Source: Gammaproteobacteria bacterium | GTDB taxonomy: Bacteria; Pseudomonadota; Gammaproteobacteria; JAABTG01 | Length of the DNA stretch: 64,000 nt | Direction of reading: 5' to 3' | NCBI GenBank assembly: GCA_034522055.1 | Contig: JAXHLS010000002.1 | Location: 1,240,001 to 1,304,000, forward strand | Part shown: in pieces, positions 1-9,445 of the stretch | Numbering within the stretch: the first letter of the stretch is position 1 | How the letters are laid out: each line of letters opens with the position of its first letter | The notes under the pieces: generated by a model | The model's input: only the letters and a program-made list of their open reading frames with translations | Databases searched by the model: none | What the model was told of the DNA's origin: nothing | Made by a program: the position numbers and the translations under genes

Positions 1-2
1 TG

Positions 3-965
3 GTACAGTCCTTCGAGATCGTCGGGCGCGGCCACGAGAATCCCGCCATGCAGGAGCTGATACTGAGCATCAAGGCGGATGTGGAGGCCGGCAGCAACCT
101 GGCCGATGCCCTGGGCCGCCACCCCCTGTACTTCGATGCCCTCTACGTGAGTCTGGTGCGGGCCGGCGAGGCGGCGGGTATCCTCGAGTCCCTGCTGCAC
201 AAGATCGCCACCTACAAGGAAAAGACCGAGGCCATCAAGGCCAAGATCAGGAAGGCCCTGACCTACCCCATGGCGGTGATCGTGGTGGCCTTCGTGGTCA
301 CCGCCATCCTGATGATCTTCGTGATCCCTCAGTTCTCCGCGCTGTTCCAGGGCTTCGGTGCAGACCTGCCCGCCATGACCCAGTTCGTGGTGAATCTGTC
401 GGACGCCTTCGTGGCCTACTGGTACCTCATATTCGGCGGCATCGGTGCGGCCGTCTGGGCCTTCACGGAGGCCAAGAAGCGTTCCAAGGCCTTCAATCAC
501 GGCCTGCAGCGCCTGGCCCTCAAGATGCCCATCTTCGGCGACATCATCCGCAAGGCCACCATCGCCCGTTTCGCCCGCACCCTGTCCACCATGTTCGCCG
601 CCGGCGTGCCCCTGGTGGAGGCCATGGATTCCGTGGCCGGGGCCTCCGGCAACATCGTCTACTACGAGGGCACCATGAAGATGCGTGACGACATCGCCAC
701 GGGTGTTCAACTCCAGACCTCCATGCGCGAGACCAACCTGTTTCCCAACATGATGGTGCAGATGGTGGCCATCGGTGAGGAATCCGGCGCCCTCGACACC
801 ATGCTGGCCAAGGTCGCCGATTTCTTCGAGGAGGAGGTGGACAACGCCGTGGACAACCTGAGTTCCCTCATGGAGCCCATGGTGATGTCCATTCTCGGCG
901 TGCTCATTGGCGGCATGGTGGTGGCCATGTACCTGCCCATATTCAAGATGGGTTCCGTGGTGTAG
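3..965 (+). CDS. pilC: Type IV pilus inner-membrane platform protein PilC (5' truncated by window)
   Basis: Polytopic inner-membrane platform protein of the type IV pilus machine, which couples the PilB/PilT ATPases to pilin assembly. The frame is open from base 3, so the start lies outside the window; about 320 C-terminal residues are seen. They hold a T2SS-F domain with hydrophobic segments near the visible N-terminal third (AVIVVAFVVTAILMIFVIP) and at the C-terminus, and the family motifs GVPLVEAMDSVAGASGN and EEEVDNAVDNLSSLMEP. The next gene is pilD, the usual pilC-pilD order. The call is firm; the T2SS homologue GspF is less likely given pilD-coaE-zapD-yacG downstream. Confidence 0.95.
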   Translation, partial: VQSFEIVGRGHENPAMQELILSIKADVEAGSNLADALGRHPLYFDALYVSLVRAGEAAGILESLLHKIATYKEKTEAIKAKIRKALTYPMAVIVVAFVVTAILMIFVIPQFSALFQGFGADLPAMTQFVVNLSDAFVAYWYLIFGGIGAAVWAFTEAKKRSKAFNHGLQRLALKMPIFGDIIRKATIARFARTLSTMFAAGVPLVEAMDSVAGASGNIVYYEGTMKMRDDIATGVQLQTSMRETNLFPNMMVQMVAIGEESGALDTMLAKVADFFEEEVDNAVDNLSSLMEPMVMSILGVLIGGMVVAMYLPIFKMGSVV

Positions 966-1037
966 GACGACGCCGGGCGGCGGCCGGCACCCGCCCCGTC
1001 CGCCCTCGCCCGCCTCTCCCAGCGCGCCGCGCCTGTC

Positions 1038-1925
1038 ATGTCCATGGAACCCCTGCAATCCCTCTCCCCTGCCGTAATCTACGGCCTCGTAATGCTGCTG
1101 GGGCTGGTGGCCGGCAGCTTCCTCAACGTCGTGATCCACCGCCTGCCCGTCATGATGGAGCGGGACTGGCGACGCCAGTGCCGTGATCTGGAGGAGGAGG
1201 AAGCCGGCACTGCCCACGAGGAGCAGGACACCTTCAACCTGATGGTGCCGCGTTCGCGCTGCCCCGCCTGCGGCCATCCGATCGGGGCCCTGGAAAACAT
1301 CCCCCTGCTCAGCTATCTCCTGCTGCGGGGGCGTTGCCGCGCCTGCGGCACGCCCATCTCCCTGCGCTACCCACTGGTGGAACTGCTGGGGGGCGTGCTG
1401 GCGGTGGCGGTGGTGTGGCAGTTCGGGGTCACCTGGGCCGCAGCTGCCGCCATCGTCCTCAGCTGGTCGCTGTTGGCCCTGACTTTCATCGATCTGGACA
1501 CCATGCTGCTGCCCGACCAGATCACCCTGCCCCTGTTGTGGCTCGGCCTGCTGGTGAATCTAAACGACACCTTCGCCGCCCTGGGGAATGCGGTGGTGGG
1601 GGCGGTGGCGGGATACGGCCTGCTATGGCTGGTCTACCACGGCTTTCGCCTCATCACCGGCAAGGAGGGCATGGGCTACGGGGATTTCAAGCTCCTGGCC
1701 ATGCTGGGCGCCTGGCTCGGCTGGCAGGTGCTGCCGCTGGTTATCCTGCTGTCCTCGGTGGTGGGGGCCGTGACGGGCATCGCCCTCATCGTGGCCCGCC
1801 GCCGACAACGCAGCCAGCCCCTGCCTTTCGGGCCCTTCCTCGCCGCCGCCGGCTGGATCGCCCTGATGTGGGGCGAAGACATCATGGATGCCTACCTGGG
1901 CGGCGCCGCGCCGCCCCTCTTCTGA
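1038..1925 (+). CDS. pilD: Prepilin peptidase / N-methyltransferase PilD
   Basis: Bifunctional aspartic membrane protease that cleaves type IV prepilin and pseudopilin leaders and N-methylates the new N-terminus. The 295-residue protein has the N-terminal zinc module with two CxxC pairs (C75/C78 and C100/C103), then several membrane helices. The two catalytic aspartates lie in FIDLDTMLLPD and GMGYGDFKLL, as in A24 peptidases. It follows pilC by 72 bp. An in-frame ATG two codons downstream is an equally possible start, since neither has a clear ribosome-binding site. Confidence 0.96.
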   Translation: MSMEPLQSLSPAVIYGLVMLLGLVAGSFLNVVIHRLPVMMERDWRRQCRDLEEEEAGTAHEEQDTFNLMVPRSRCPACGHPIGALENIPLLSYLLLRGRCRACGTPISLRYPLVELLGGVLAVAVVWQFGVTWAAAAAIVLSWSLLALTFIDLDTMLLPDQITLPLLWLGLLVNLNDTFAALGNAVVGAVAGYGLLWLVYHGFRLITGKEGMGYGDFKLLAMLGAWLGWQVLPLVILLSSVVGAVTGIALIVARRRQRSQPLPFGPFLAAAGWIALMWGEDIMDAYLGGAAPPLF

Positions 1926-1943
1926 GCCCGCCCGCGCAACCCC

Positions 1944-2570
1944 ATGCCCCTGCGTCTCCGCATCGGTCTGACGGGCGGCATCGCCGCCGGCAAGTCCACC
2001 GTGGGTGCCCGCTTCGCCGCCCTCGGGGTGCCGGTCATCGATGCCGACGACGTGGCGCGGGAGGTGGTGCGACCCGGCACCGCCGGCCTCGCCGCCCTGG
2101 TGCGGCACATCGGCTCCGACATCGTGGACGGCCGCGGGGCCCTCGACCGCGGCGCGCTGCGGGAGCGCATATTCGCAGACCAGCGGCTGCGTCAGGCGGT
2201 GGAAGACATCATCCATCCCCGGGTCAGGGCGGTGCTGGTGACATGGATGGAGACCACCGACGCGCCCTACGGCGTCCTGGCGGTGCCGCTGCTGTTCGAG
2301 AGCGGCATGGACGCCCTGGTGGACCGGGTGCTGGTGGTGGACGTGCCCGAGGAGACCCAGCTCAGCCGCGTCATGGCCCGCGACGGCTGGGACGAGGCGG
2401 CGGCCCGCGGGGCGCTGGCCCGCCAGCTGGACCGCTGGGAGCGCCGCGCCCGCGCCCACGACTGCATTGACAACCGCGGTACAGTGGCAAAACTGGCGCA
2501 GGCCGTGGACGCCTTGCACCGCCAATATCTGAGCCTGGCCGAGGGCCATTTGCCTGCCCGCCATGAGTAG
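1944..2570 (+). CDS. coaE: Dephospho-CoA kinase CoaE
   Basis: Catalyses the last step of coenzyme A synthesis, ATP-dependent 3'-phosphorylation of dephospho-CoA in the cytoplasm. The 208-residue protein has the P-loop GLTGGIAAGKST at residues 8-19, the following VIDADDVAREVV segment typical of CoaE, and the lid-region pattern RVMARDGWDEAAARGALARQ. It starts 18 bp after pilD and belongs to the conserved pilCD-coaE-zapD-yacG cluster. Confidence 0.95.
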   Translation: MPLRLRIGLTGGIAAGKSTVGARFAALGVPVIDADDVAREVVRPGTAGLAALVRHIGSDIVDGRGALDRGALRERIFADQRLRQAVEDIIHPRVRAVLVTWMETTDAPYGVLAVPLLFESGMDALVDRVLVVDVPEETQLSRVMARDGWDEAAARGALARQLDRWERRARAHDCIDNRGTVAKLAQAVDALHRQYLSLAEGHLPARHE

Positions 2571-2604
2571 GCGAGAATCGGCGCACGCCGGCGGTTCGCC
2601 ACTG

Positions 2605-2711
2605 CAATCCCGCAATGGATTGATACCGGCGCCCACCGGACCATATACGCGGCCCGGCGGGGCTGATTCGACCCAGGACGGACCGAATCAGCGTTTACCT
2701 GAGGAAACGCT
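2605..2711 (+). promoter_or_regulatory. Three consecutive hairpins in the coaE-zapD leader
   Basis: The 180-bp gap between coaE and zapD contains three perfect stems: CAATCC/GGATTG (2605-2610 with 2617-2622), CTGATTCG/CGAATCAG (2663-2670 with 2684-2691) and AGCGTTT/AAACGCT (2690-2696 with 2705-2711). The last two share two bases, so they cannot both be fully paired, which is the geometry of an alternative-structure switch. No T-run follows, so simple intrinsic termination is not evident. Function is inferred only. Confidence 0.45.
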
Positions 2712-2764
2712 GAAGAATTCGGCGCTTTTCTGAACACACCGGACCCGAACCCTTGGGAAACGCC

Positions 2765-3526
2765 TTGAGTATCTACGAACAACCGCTGAATGAACGCGTT
2801 CGGGCGTTGTTACGCCTCGAATTCCTGTTCGAACAGGCGGAATACCTCATGTCGGGGAACAACGCCTGGGACAGCCGCGCGACCCTGAACACCCTCATCG
2901 AGGTGATGGCCCTGATGGGTCGGGCGGATCTGAAGACCGAGATCATCAAGGAACTGGAACGCCAGGGCGCCCTGCTGGAACCCCTCTACGACAAGCAGGG
3001 CGTCGACAACGACCGGCTGGACGACATCATGGGCTCCATCCGCCAGTTGCTGGTGGAGTTGCGCTCGCCCGACGGTGCCGCAGGCCAGGAGTTCCGCAAC
3101 AACGAACTCATCGCCGCCGTCAAGCAGCGTGCCAGCATCCCCGCAGGGACCTTGAGCTTCGACATCCCCATGTACCAGTACTGGCTGGAACGGACACCCG
3201 ACGAGCGTCGGGCCGCCCTCGAAGGCTGGTTCCAACCCTTCGAGCCCGTCAAGCGGGGCGTGAACCTGTGCCTGACCCTCATCCGCCAGAGTTCCAACGG
3301 CCGGCGCGAGACGGCGGTCAACGGTTTTTTCCAGCAAAGCCTCGATGCCGGCGTGACCTGCCAGATGGTGCGGGTGCTGGTGGACAGCGAGGCCCGCTGC
3401 TTTCCCGAGGTCAGCGGCGGGCGCCATCGATTCACGGTGCGTTTCATGGAACTGCCGGAGAGTGCCGGGCGACCCACCCAGGCCGGCCGCGACATCGACT
3501 TCGAACTCCAGTGCTGCGTCATATGA
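2765..3526 (+). CDS. zapD: Cell division protein ZapD
   Basis: Cytoplasmic FtsZ-associated protein that bundles FtsZ protofilaments at the division site. The N-terminus [20 protein letters not shown] and the later segments [33 protein letters not shown] and C-terminal IDFELQCC match the ZapD/YacF family; about 253 residues is normal length. There is no ATG near the expected start. I chose TTG at 2765 because GGGAAA lies just upstream; TTG at 2753 is the alternative. A rare start plus a structured leader suggests weak or regulated translation. The stop overlaps the yacG start (ATGA). Confidence 0.93.
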   Translation: MSIYEQPLNERVRALLRLEFLFEQAEYLMSGNNAWDSRATLNTLIEVMALMGRADLKTEIIKELERQGALLEPLYDKQGVDNDRLDDIMGSIRQLLVELRSPDGAAGQEFRNNELIAAVKQRASIPAGTLSFDIPMYQYWLERTPDERRAALEGWFQPFEPVKRGVNLCLTLIRQSSNGRRETAVNGFFQQSLDAGVTCQMVRVLVDSEARCFPEVSGGRHRFTVRFMELPESAGRPTQAGRDIDFELQCCVI

Positions 3527-3702
3527 CCACCCGCGTCGCTTGTCCCACCTGTGGCAAGTCCGTGGAATGGTCGGAACGCTCTCCCTTCCGGCCCTTCTGC
3601 AGCGAACGCTGCAAGCTCATCGACCTCGGGGCCTGGGTGGACGAGCAGCACCGTATCCCCGGCGAGGCCCTGCCCCCGGAGCCGCCGGATCATGATCACT
3701 GA
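3523..3702 (+). CDS. yacG: DNA gyrase inhibitor / zinc-finger protein YacG
   Basis: Small 59-residue cytoplasmic zinc protein; in E. coli YacG binds GyrB and inhibits gyrase. The four zinc ligands are visible as CPTC near residue 7 and CSERC near residue 27, followed by the family signature [17 protein letters not shown]. The start is fixed by the 4-bp ATGA overlap with zapD, which implies translational coupling; longer frames extending upstream into zapD are spurious. Confidence 0.94.
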   Translation: MTTRVACPTCGKSVEWSERSPFRPFCSERCKLIDLGAWVDEQHRIPGEALPPEPPDHDH

Positions 3703-3708
3703 TCTGCC

Positions 3709-4212
3709 ATGGGTCGTCTGATCCCGCTGCTGGCGGGCCTCGCCCTGTGCGCGCCCGTGCTGCAGGCGCAATGGCAGTCGATGGGCGTGGGGGGGGACGG
3801 CCGGGCCAGCGCATTCTTCGCCGTGGTGGGCAACCCCGCCGGCGACCGCTTCGAGGTCCGCCGGCAGGACGACGGCACCGTCACGGGCCTGCTGGTGTTG
3901 CGAGAGGGGTTCGAGAGTTTTCCTCCGGACCATTGCCCCACCCTGGTGGTGGACATGAGTGCGCCCATCGGCCTCGCGGCACGCAACGGGCCCTGTCGCA
4001 TCGACGGCCACCGGGCCGGTTTCGTGTTCGGAACCATTGAAGACGGCCGCATCGGCTCCACCCATCTGGTGCGGCTGATGGATGGCCAGCAGGTGATGTT
4101 TCGCTTCCATGTGGACGGCCGAGGCTACCGCGAGACCCGCTTCCCCCTGCGCGGCTCCAAGAACGCCCTCACGAATCTGCTCGGCACCGATGTGGTGGTG
4201 GAGGTCCGTTGA
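3709..4212 (+). CDS. Secreted protein of unknown function
   Basis: A 167-residue protein with a clear Sec signal peptide (MGRLIPLLAGLALCAPVLQA, then QWQ). The mature part looks beta-rich and has two cysteines, in PPDHCPTL and RNGPCRID, which could form a disulfide in the periplasm. The C-terminal FPLRGSKNALTNLL segment looks like a substrate-binding or assembly motif, but I do not recognise the family. It lies 6 bp after yacG in the same direction and is probably read through from the pil cluster. No function is assigned. Confidence 0.75.
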   Translation: MGRLIPLLAGLALCAPVLQAQWQSMGVGGDGRASAFFAVVGNPAGDRFEVRRQDDGTVTGLLVLREGFESFPPDHCPTLVVDMSAPIGLAARNGPCRIDGHRAGFVFGTIEDGRIGSTHLVRLMDGQQVMFRFHVDGRGYRETRFPLRGSKNALTNLLGTDVVVEVR

Positions 4213-4318
4213 CCCCTTGAAGCAGGCCCGGGGAGACGCAATATTCCACACTTCCTTGGCCGTTCCGGCCCGTTGCCGGGCGCCAGAGCCATCATTCTCC
4301 CATCACAGGTAACAACCC

Positions 4319-5182
4319 ATGAGTGATTCTTCGTTCATCGCCGAGGCCACCGAACGGGACTTCGAAGCACGGGTCCTGCGACCCTCCTTCGAGGTACCGG
4401 TCCTGGTGGACTTCTGGGCCGACTGGTGCGCACCGTGTCGCGCCCTGGCACCCGTGCTCACCGCACTGGCGGAGGCCTACCAGGGCGCCTTTCTGCTGGT
4501 CAAGGTCAACACCGACGAACAGCAGGCCCTGGCGCAACACTATTCCGTGCGCAGTCTCCCCACCGTCAAGGTGTTCAGGAACGGCGAGGTGGTGGAGGAG
4601 TTCATGGGCGCCCAGCCCGAGGCCGTGGTGCGGGAGATACTGGACCGCCACGTGGAGCGCCACTCCGACAAGCTCCGTGCCGAAGCCGCCGCCCTGCATC
4701 AGGCGGGCGAACTGGAGGCGGCCCTCGCCACCCTGCGTGGCGCCCTGCAGGAAGACCCCGACAACACCCGCATCCATGCCGACCTGGTGCCCCTGCTGCT
4801 GGAAGCGGGGGCGCTGGACGAGGCCGAGGAGGTCATGAAGAAGGTGCCGGTGGACAAGGGTGTGGAGCCCGAGTTCAAGGCCCTGGCGGCCCGCATCGAG
4901 TTCGCCCGCGACACCGAACAGGGGGTGGATGCCGAGACTCTCGAGGCCCGTGTGGAGGCCGATCCGGCGGATCTGGACAGCCGCTACCAACTGGCGGTGC
5001 AGTACGTATCGGCGTCCCAATACGAGGAGGCCCTGGAGCAGTTCCTGGAGATCATGCGCCGCGACCGCGGCTTCCGCGACGACGCCGGACGCAAGGGCAT
5101 GCTGTCGGTGTTCCAGCTGCTCGACAACGGCGGCCCCCTGGTCTCCCGCTACCGCAGCCTCATGTCCGCCGTCCTTTACTGA
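4319..5182 (+). CDS. cnoX: Thioredoxin-TPR protein, CnoX/YbbN family
   Basis: Cytoplasmic thioredoxin-fold protein with C-terminal tetratricopeptide-like repeats; CnoX proteins are redox-regulated holdases that pass clients to GroEL/ES. The thioredoxin domain (residues 1-115) has WCAPC (C37/C40) and the cis-proline loop SLPTVK. E. coli CnoX lacks a normal CxxC pair, so this version should retain thiol-disulfide activity. The remaining 170 residues form the TPR region ending in the family tail FRDDAGRKGML...VSRYRSLM. AGGTAAC precedes the ATG. It appears monocistronic and is followed by repeats. Confidence 0.93.
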   Translation: MSDSSFIAEATERDFEARVLRPSFEVPVLVDFWADWCAPCRALAPVLTALAEAYQGAFLLVKVNTDEQQALAQHYSVRSLPTVKVFRNGEVVEEFMGAQPEAVVREILDRHVERHSDKLRAEAAALHQAGELEAALATLRGALQEDPDNTRIHADLVPLLLEAGALDEAEEVMKKVPVDKGVEPEFKALAARIEFARDTEQGVDAETLEARVEADPADLDSRYQLAVQYVSASQYEEALEQFLEIMRRDRGFRDDAGRKGMLSVFQLLDNGGPLVSRYRSLMSAVLY

Positions 5183-5246
5183 CCGCTTAGCGGCCCGGCG
5201 GCCGGAAGATCGCTCTCGCCAAGGCCGCCAAGGAACCTGTTTGATT

Positions 5247-5530
5247 GTCGGGATGAATCCCGACCTACATCCGTGCCGCAGGAACGGGCGGTGCGGGGTG
5301 TTGTGTCGATCGGGCTGTAGGTCGGGCTGTAGGTCGGGCTTCAGCCCGACACCAAACCCTGGCGGGTGGTACCCACCCGGCGCCGGGTATGCGCGGCGAG
5401 GTTTAATGTCGGAATGAATCCCGACCTACATCCGTGCCACAGGAATGGGCGGTGCGGGTGTATCTGTAGGTCGGGCTGTAGGTCGGGCTTCAGCCCGACA
5501 CCCAACCCTGGCGGGTGGTATCCACCCGCC
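5247..5530. repeat. 149-bp palindromic repeat unit, about two copies
   Basis: The 376-bp gap between cnoX and glnK is mostly repeat. The palindrome GTCGGGCTTCAGCCCGAC occurs at 5333 and again at 5482, exactly 149 bp apart, with the related palindromes GTCGGGATGAATCCCGAC (5248) and a mutated copy between them. The unit is the same as in the array at 55.0-55.5 kb and, inverted, at 42.1-42.4 kb. The sequence before it (5213-5236) holds a CTCTCGCCAAG...CGCCAAGG fragment resembling the inverted repeat at 23.5 kb. No gene is credible here. Confidence 0.85.
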
Positions 5531-5558
5531 TTGGCGAGATCAATCCCTGCCATCCCCG

Positions 5559-6053
<495 letters not shown>

Positions 6054-6121
6054 TCCCCGCGGCGGGCACCACGGGTATGATGCGTTTATCCTACTCCACC
6101 CCGGGTGCCCGGCGCATCGGG

Positions 6122-7015
6122 TCACCCCAACTGCGCCACCACCCCGGCCATCATCTGTTCCGCCTGGCGCCCGTAGCCGCCGCCGAAGAGGTTCAGGTGA
6201 TTGAGCATATGATAGGCGTTGTAGAGGTCGCGCCGCAGGGGGTAGCCCGGATCCAGGGGCCAGGCCTCGTCGTAGGCACGGTAGAAGGACTGCGGGAAAC
6301 GCCCGAAGAGTTCGGTCATGGCCACATCCGCCTCGCGGTCGCCGTAGTAGACCGCCGGATCGAAGATGACGGGCTCGCCCCCGTCCGTCACACCGAAGTT
6401 GCCGGACCACAGATCGCCGTGGAGCAGAGACGGCAGCGGCCGGTAGTCGGCAAACAGGGCGTCCAGGCGCGCCATGAGCCGCTCTCCCACCCGCTGCAAG
6501 CCGCCACCATGGCCCCTGTCCGCCGCCAGCCGCAGCTGGTAACCGAGCCGCTGGCGGCGCCAGAACGCCACCCACTCGTCGCACCAGGCATTGATCTGGG
6601 GGGTGGAGCCGATGGTGTTGTCGCGGGACCAGCCAAACTGGCCGGCGGTGCGCCGGTGCAGCCCCGCGAGTCCCTCCCCCAGGGCCGCCATGGCCGCAGC
6701 GGAAGCCGCTCCGCCCAGGGGCAGATACTCCATCACCAGGTAGGCCTGGCCGGCGGCGCTGCCGGTGCATACCGGCCGCGGCACCCGCACTGCGTCCGCC
6801 GCCGCCATCTCCGCCAGCCCCGCGGCCTCGGCCTCGAACATGTCGAGGCCTCCGGCATCGTTGAGCTTGACGAAAAGGTCCCCGGCCCCGCCGCCGATGC
6901 GAAAGGCCGTGTTGATACAGCCGCCGCCCACCTGGCGGCGCTCGGTGATGGTGAAGGGACGGGCGCTGTGGGCCGCCACGTCCGCCTCGATGGCCTGCCA
7001 GAGGGCCGTGGTCAT
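6122..7015 (-). CDS. Fructosamine kinase family protein
   Basis: Ketosamine/fructosamine-3-kinase of the aminoglycoside-phosphotransferase fold, expected to phosphorylate sugar adducts on amines and so start deglycation of proteins (YniA/FN3K family). Visible motifs are RQVGGGCINTAFRI (nucleotide loop), VMEYLPLGG (hinge), the catalytic loop LLHGDLWSGNFG and the metal-binding DPAVYYGDREADVAM. The 297 residues are full length. It follows nagZ by 31 bp in the same direction, so the two are probably cotranscribed. The physiological substrate is not known from sequence. Confidence 0.93.
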   Translation of the reverse strand: MTTALWQAIEADVAAHSARPFTITERRQVGGGCINTAFRIGGGAGDLFVKLNDAGGLDMFEAEAAGLAEMAAADAVRVPRPVCTGSAAGQAYLVMEYLPLGGAASAAAMAALGEGLAGLHRRTAGQFGWSRDNTIGSTPQINAWCDEWVAFWRRQRLGYQLRLAADRGHGGGLQRVGERLMARLDALFADYRPLPSLLHGDLWSGNFGVTDGGEPVIFDPAVYYGDREADVAMTELFGRFPQSFYRAYDEAWPLDPGYPLRRDLYNAYHMLNHLNLFGGGYGRQAEQMMAGVVAQLG

Positions 7016-7046
7016 GGTATCCGCCTATATGCTGGACTCGGACCCG

Positions 7047-8105
7047 TCATAACAGACCATCGTCCCCCAGATCCAGTTCGGGGGCCCGCTCCAGCTCCTG
7101 CAGCGCCGCCACCGCCGCCGTCCAGCGGCGTCGCTGGGATGCCTCCCCGAGGTCCACCGCGGCCCGGCCGTGCATGCGCACCAGGCGCGCCTGGGCCACG
7201 GGATCCGCGGCCGCCGGCAGGGCCTCCAGCACCTGCCGGGCGCCCGCGGCGTCGTTGCACACCACCAGCATGTCGCAACCCGCCTCGAGGGCGGCCAAGG
7301 CCCGCCGGGGATAGTCACCGGCCACCGCCGCGCCCGCCATGCTGAGGTCGTCGCTGAACACGGCGCCCGTGAAACCGAGGCGCTCCCGCAGCACCTCCCG
7401 CAGCCACAGCCGGGAGAAGCCCGCCGGCCGCGGGTCGACCCGGGAATAGACCACGTGGGCCGGCATCACGGCCGGCAGCCCGTAGTGGATGAGCCGCTCG
7501 AAGGCCAACAGGTCCTCGGTGCGGATATCCTCGAAAGGCCGTCCGTCTACCGGCAGCATGTCGTGGGAATCCCCCGCCACGGTGCCGTGGCCGGGGAAAT
7601 GCTTGCCCACCGCCGCCATGCCCGCCTCGTGCATGCCCCGCATCACCGCCCGGGCCAGCTCCGCCACCACCTCGGGGTCCTGGTGAAAGGCGCGGTCATC
7701 GATTACGGGACTCACGCCACGGTAGAGGTCCAGTACCGGGGCGAAGCTGAAGTCCACCCCCACCGCCCGCAGCTCCGCGGCCATCACCCAGCCTGCCTCC
7801 TCGGCCAGGGCGAGGGCCTGGCGGGGCCGCTCGTCAAAGCGCTCGCCGAAGCGCCGCGCCGCCGGCAGCCGGGTGAAGCCCTCGCGAAAGCGCTGTACCC
7901 GGCCGCCCTCGTGGTCCACCGCCACCAGCAGCGGCGGCCGGCGCAAGTCGTGGATCTCGGCCACCAGGGCCGCGAGTTGCTCCCTGGAGGCGTAGTTGCG
8001 GCTGAACAGGATCACCCCTCCCACCTGGGGATGCTGTAACATCCGCCGCTCTCCGGACCCCAGGACGGTGCCCTGGAGGTCCACCATGACGGACCCGAGG
8101 GACAC
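7047..8105 (-). CDS. nagZ: Beta-N-acetylhexosaminidase NagZ (cell wall recycling)
   Basis: Cytoplasmic family GH3 enzyme that removes GlcNAc from 1,6-anhydroMurNAc-peptides during peptidoglycan recycling. The 352-residue protein has VAVDHEGGRVQRF, the GH3 loop KHFPGHGTVAGDSH carrying the catalytic His/Asp pair, and FSDDLSM with the nucleophile Asp. The start is a GTG at 8105; an ATG six codons in (8087, MVDLQGTVL) is the alternative and gives a more usual N-terminus. First gene of a two-gene unit with the fructosamine kinase. Confidence 0.95.
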   Translation of the reverse strand: MSLGSVMVDLQGTVLGSGERRMLQHPQVGGVILFSRNYASREQLAALVAEIHDLRRPPLLVAVDHEGGRVQRFREGFTRLPAARRFGERFDERPRQALALAEEAGWVMAAELRAVGVDFSFAPVLDLYRGVSPVIDDRAFHQDPEVVAELARAVMRGMHEAGMAAVGKHFPGHGTVAGDSHDMLPVDGRPFEDIRTEDLLAFERLIHYGLPAVMPAHVVYSRVDPRPAGFSRLWLREVLRERLGFTGAVFSDDLSMAGAAVAGDYPRRALAALEAGCDMLVVCNDAAGARQVLEALPAAADPVAQARLVRMHGRAAVDLGEASQRRRWTAAVAALQELERAPELDLGDDGLL

Positions 8106-8205
8106 TCAGGCCACCCCCGCCACGGCCCGGCGGGCCTCAAAGAACGCGGGCAAGTAACCGCTAAACAAGTGGGCCATAAACGTCGACACGACCTCCTCGG
8201 GAACC

Positions 8206-8619
8206 ATGAACAAATTTTTCAAGATAACCGTACTGCCTTTGGTTTTCGCCCTCGTCCCGATAGCCGGCGTCCCGGCCGCGGATGGCGAGGCCCCCGGAGC
8301 GGCGCCCAAGTACCTCAAGTTGAGCCCCTCGTTCACGGTCAACCTCGCCACCACCGAGCGCCAGCGCTACATGCGGGTGGAAGCCCAGATCATGAGCCGT
8401 GACCAGGGCCAGCTCGACGCCGCTAAGGATCATATGCCTGCCCTGCGCCACGAACTCATCCTGCTCTTTTCGGACCAGACGCCGAAAGCGGTCAAGTCCG
8501 TCACGGGCAAGGAACGCCTGCGGGACGAGGCCCTGCGATCCATCAACGCTGTCCTGGAGCAGGAACTCGGCCGGACTCCGGTGGAGGCGGTCTATTTCAC
8601 CAGCCTCGTGATCCAGTAG
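8206..8619 (+). CDS. FliL-like protein with signal sequence
   Basis: 137-residue protein with an N-terminal hydrophobic signal (MNKFFKITVLPLVFALVPIAGVPAADG) and a C-terminal domain resembling FliL (KYLKLSPSFTVNLATTERQRYMRVEAQIM, then the ELILLFSDQTPKAVKSVTGKERLRDEALRSIN helix region). Classical FliL sits at the flagellar motor and affects stator function, but no flagellar gene is nearby and the signal looks cleavable. It stands alone, divergent from nagZ and convergent with the dppC-like gene. Family is reasonably sure, role is not. Confidence 0.75.
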   Translation: MNKFFKITVLPLVFALVPIAGVPAADGEAPGAAPKYLKLSPSFTVNLATTERQRYMRVEAQIMSRDQGQLDAAKDHMPALRHELILLFSDQTPKAVKSVTGKERLRDEALRSINAVLEQELGRTPVEAVYFTSLVIQ

Positions 8620-8641
8620 CCCCGGGGACGCTCCCCGCGGG

Positions 8642-9445
8642 TCAGGCGGGACGATAACGTACATCGAGGCGATCCCGCAGCCGGTCCCCCAACAGGTTGA
8701 CGGCGAACACCACCAGCATGAGGGCGATGCCCGGCACCAGCACCAGGTGGGGGGCCACCAGCACGTAGCGGGTGCCGTCCCGGATCATGCTGCCCCAGGA
8801 GGGCGCGGGCGGCTGCACCCCGAGGCCGAGGAAAGACAGGCCGGCCTCGGCGATGACGATGCCCGCCATGGCGAAGGTGGCCTCCACGATCAAGGGCGCC
8901 GCCAGCAGCGGCAACAGATGCCGCAGGATGATGACGGGTGGCCGGGTACCCAGGGCGACGGCCGCCTGCACGTGCTCGCGGTGCTTGATGGACAGGGCCT
9001 GGGCGCGGGCCAGCCGCGCGAAGCCCACCCACCCCACGGCCGCCAGGGCCACCACCACGTTGTCGATGCCGGGGCCGAGGATCCCCGCCAGGGCGATGGC
9101 CAGCAGGATCCCCGGGAAGGCCAGGAAGATGTCGATGATGCGCACCATCACGTGGTCCCAGATCCCGCCCACCCAGGCCGCGGACACGCCGAAGGCGGTG
9201 CCCACGACGATGGAGATGACCACCACCGAGGCCGCCACCATCAACGACGTGCGGGCTCCCAGCAGCAGCCGATCGGCGAGGGGGCGCCCCAGGTCGTCGA
9301 AACCGAGGAGGCCCAACCCACCGGGCCCTTCCAGGATCAGCGGGAGCCGAATGGCATCGCCATCCAGGGGCAACAGCGGGGCCACCAGGGCCACGGCCAC
9401 CCAGGCCATCACCACCGCCGCCGGAAGCCACAGCCGCAGGATCAA
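8642..9445 (-). CDS. ABC transporter permease, DppC/OppC type
   Basis: Inner-membrane permease of the peptide/nickel ABC importer family, about 267 residues with six predicted membrane helices. It has the DppC motif GFDDLGRPLADRLLLGARTS, the EAA loop region EHVQAAVALGTRPPVIILRHLLP and the end GLSFLGLGVQPPAPSWGSMI. The reading frame runs on upstream into the dppB-like gene, but the plausible start is TTG at 9445, overlapping the upstream stop as TTGA. No binding protein or ATPase gene is in the window, so the transport system is incomplete here. Confidence 0.88.
   Translation of the reverse strand: MILRLWLPAAVVMAWVAVALVAPLLPLDGDAIRLPLILEGPGGLGLLGFDDLGRPLADRLLLGARTSLMVAASVVVISIVVGTAFGVSAAWVGGIWDHVMVRIIDIFLAFPGILLAIALAGILGPGIDNVVVALAAVGWVGFARLARAQALSIKHREHVQAAVALGTRPPVIILRHLLPLLAAPLIVEATFAMAGIVIAEAGLSFLGLGVQPPAPSWGSMIRDGTRYVLVAPHLVLVPGIALMLVVFAVNLLGDRLRDRLDVRYRPA

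Noticed and set aside
3268-3702. 144-residue form of YacG
   Set aside because: The upstream part is antiframe of zapD; the real protein begins at 3523.
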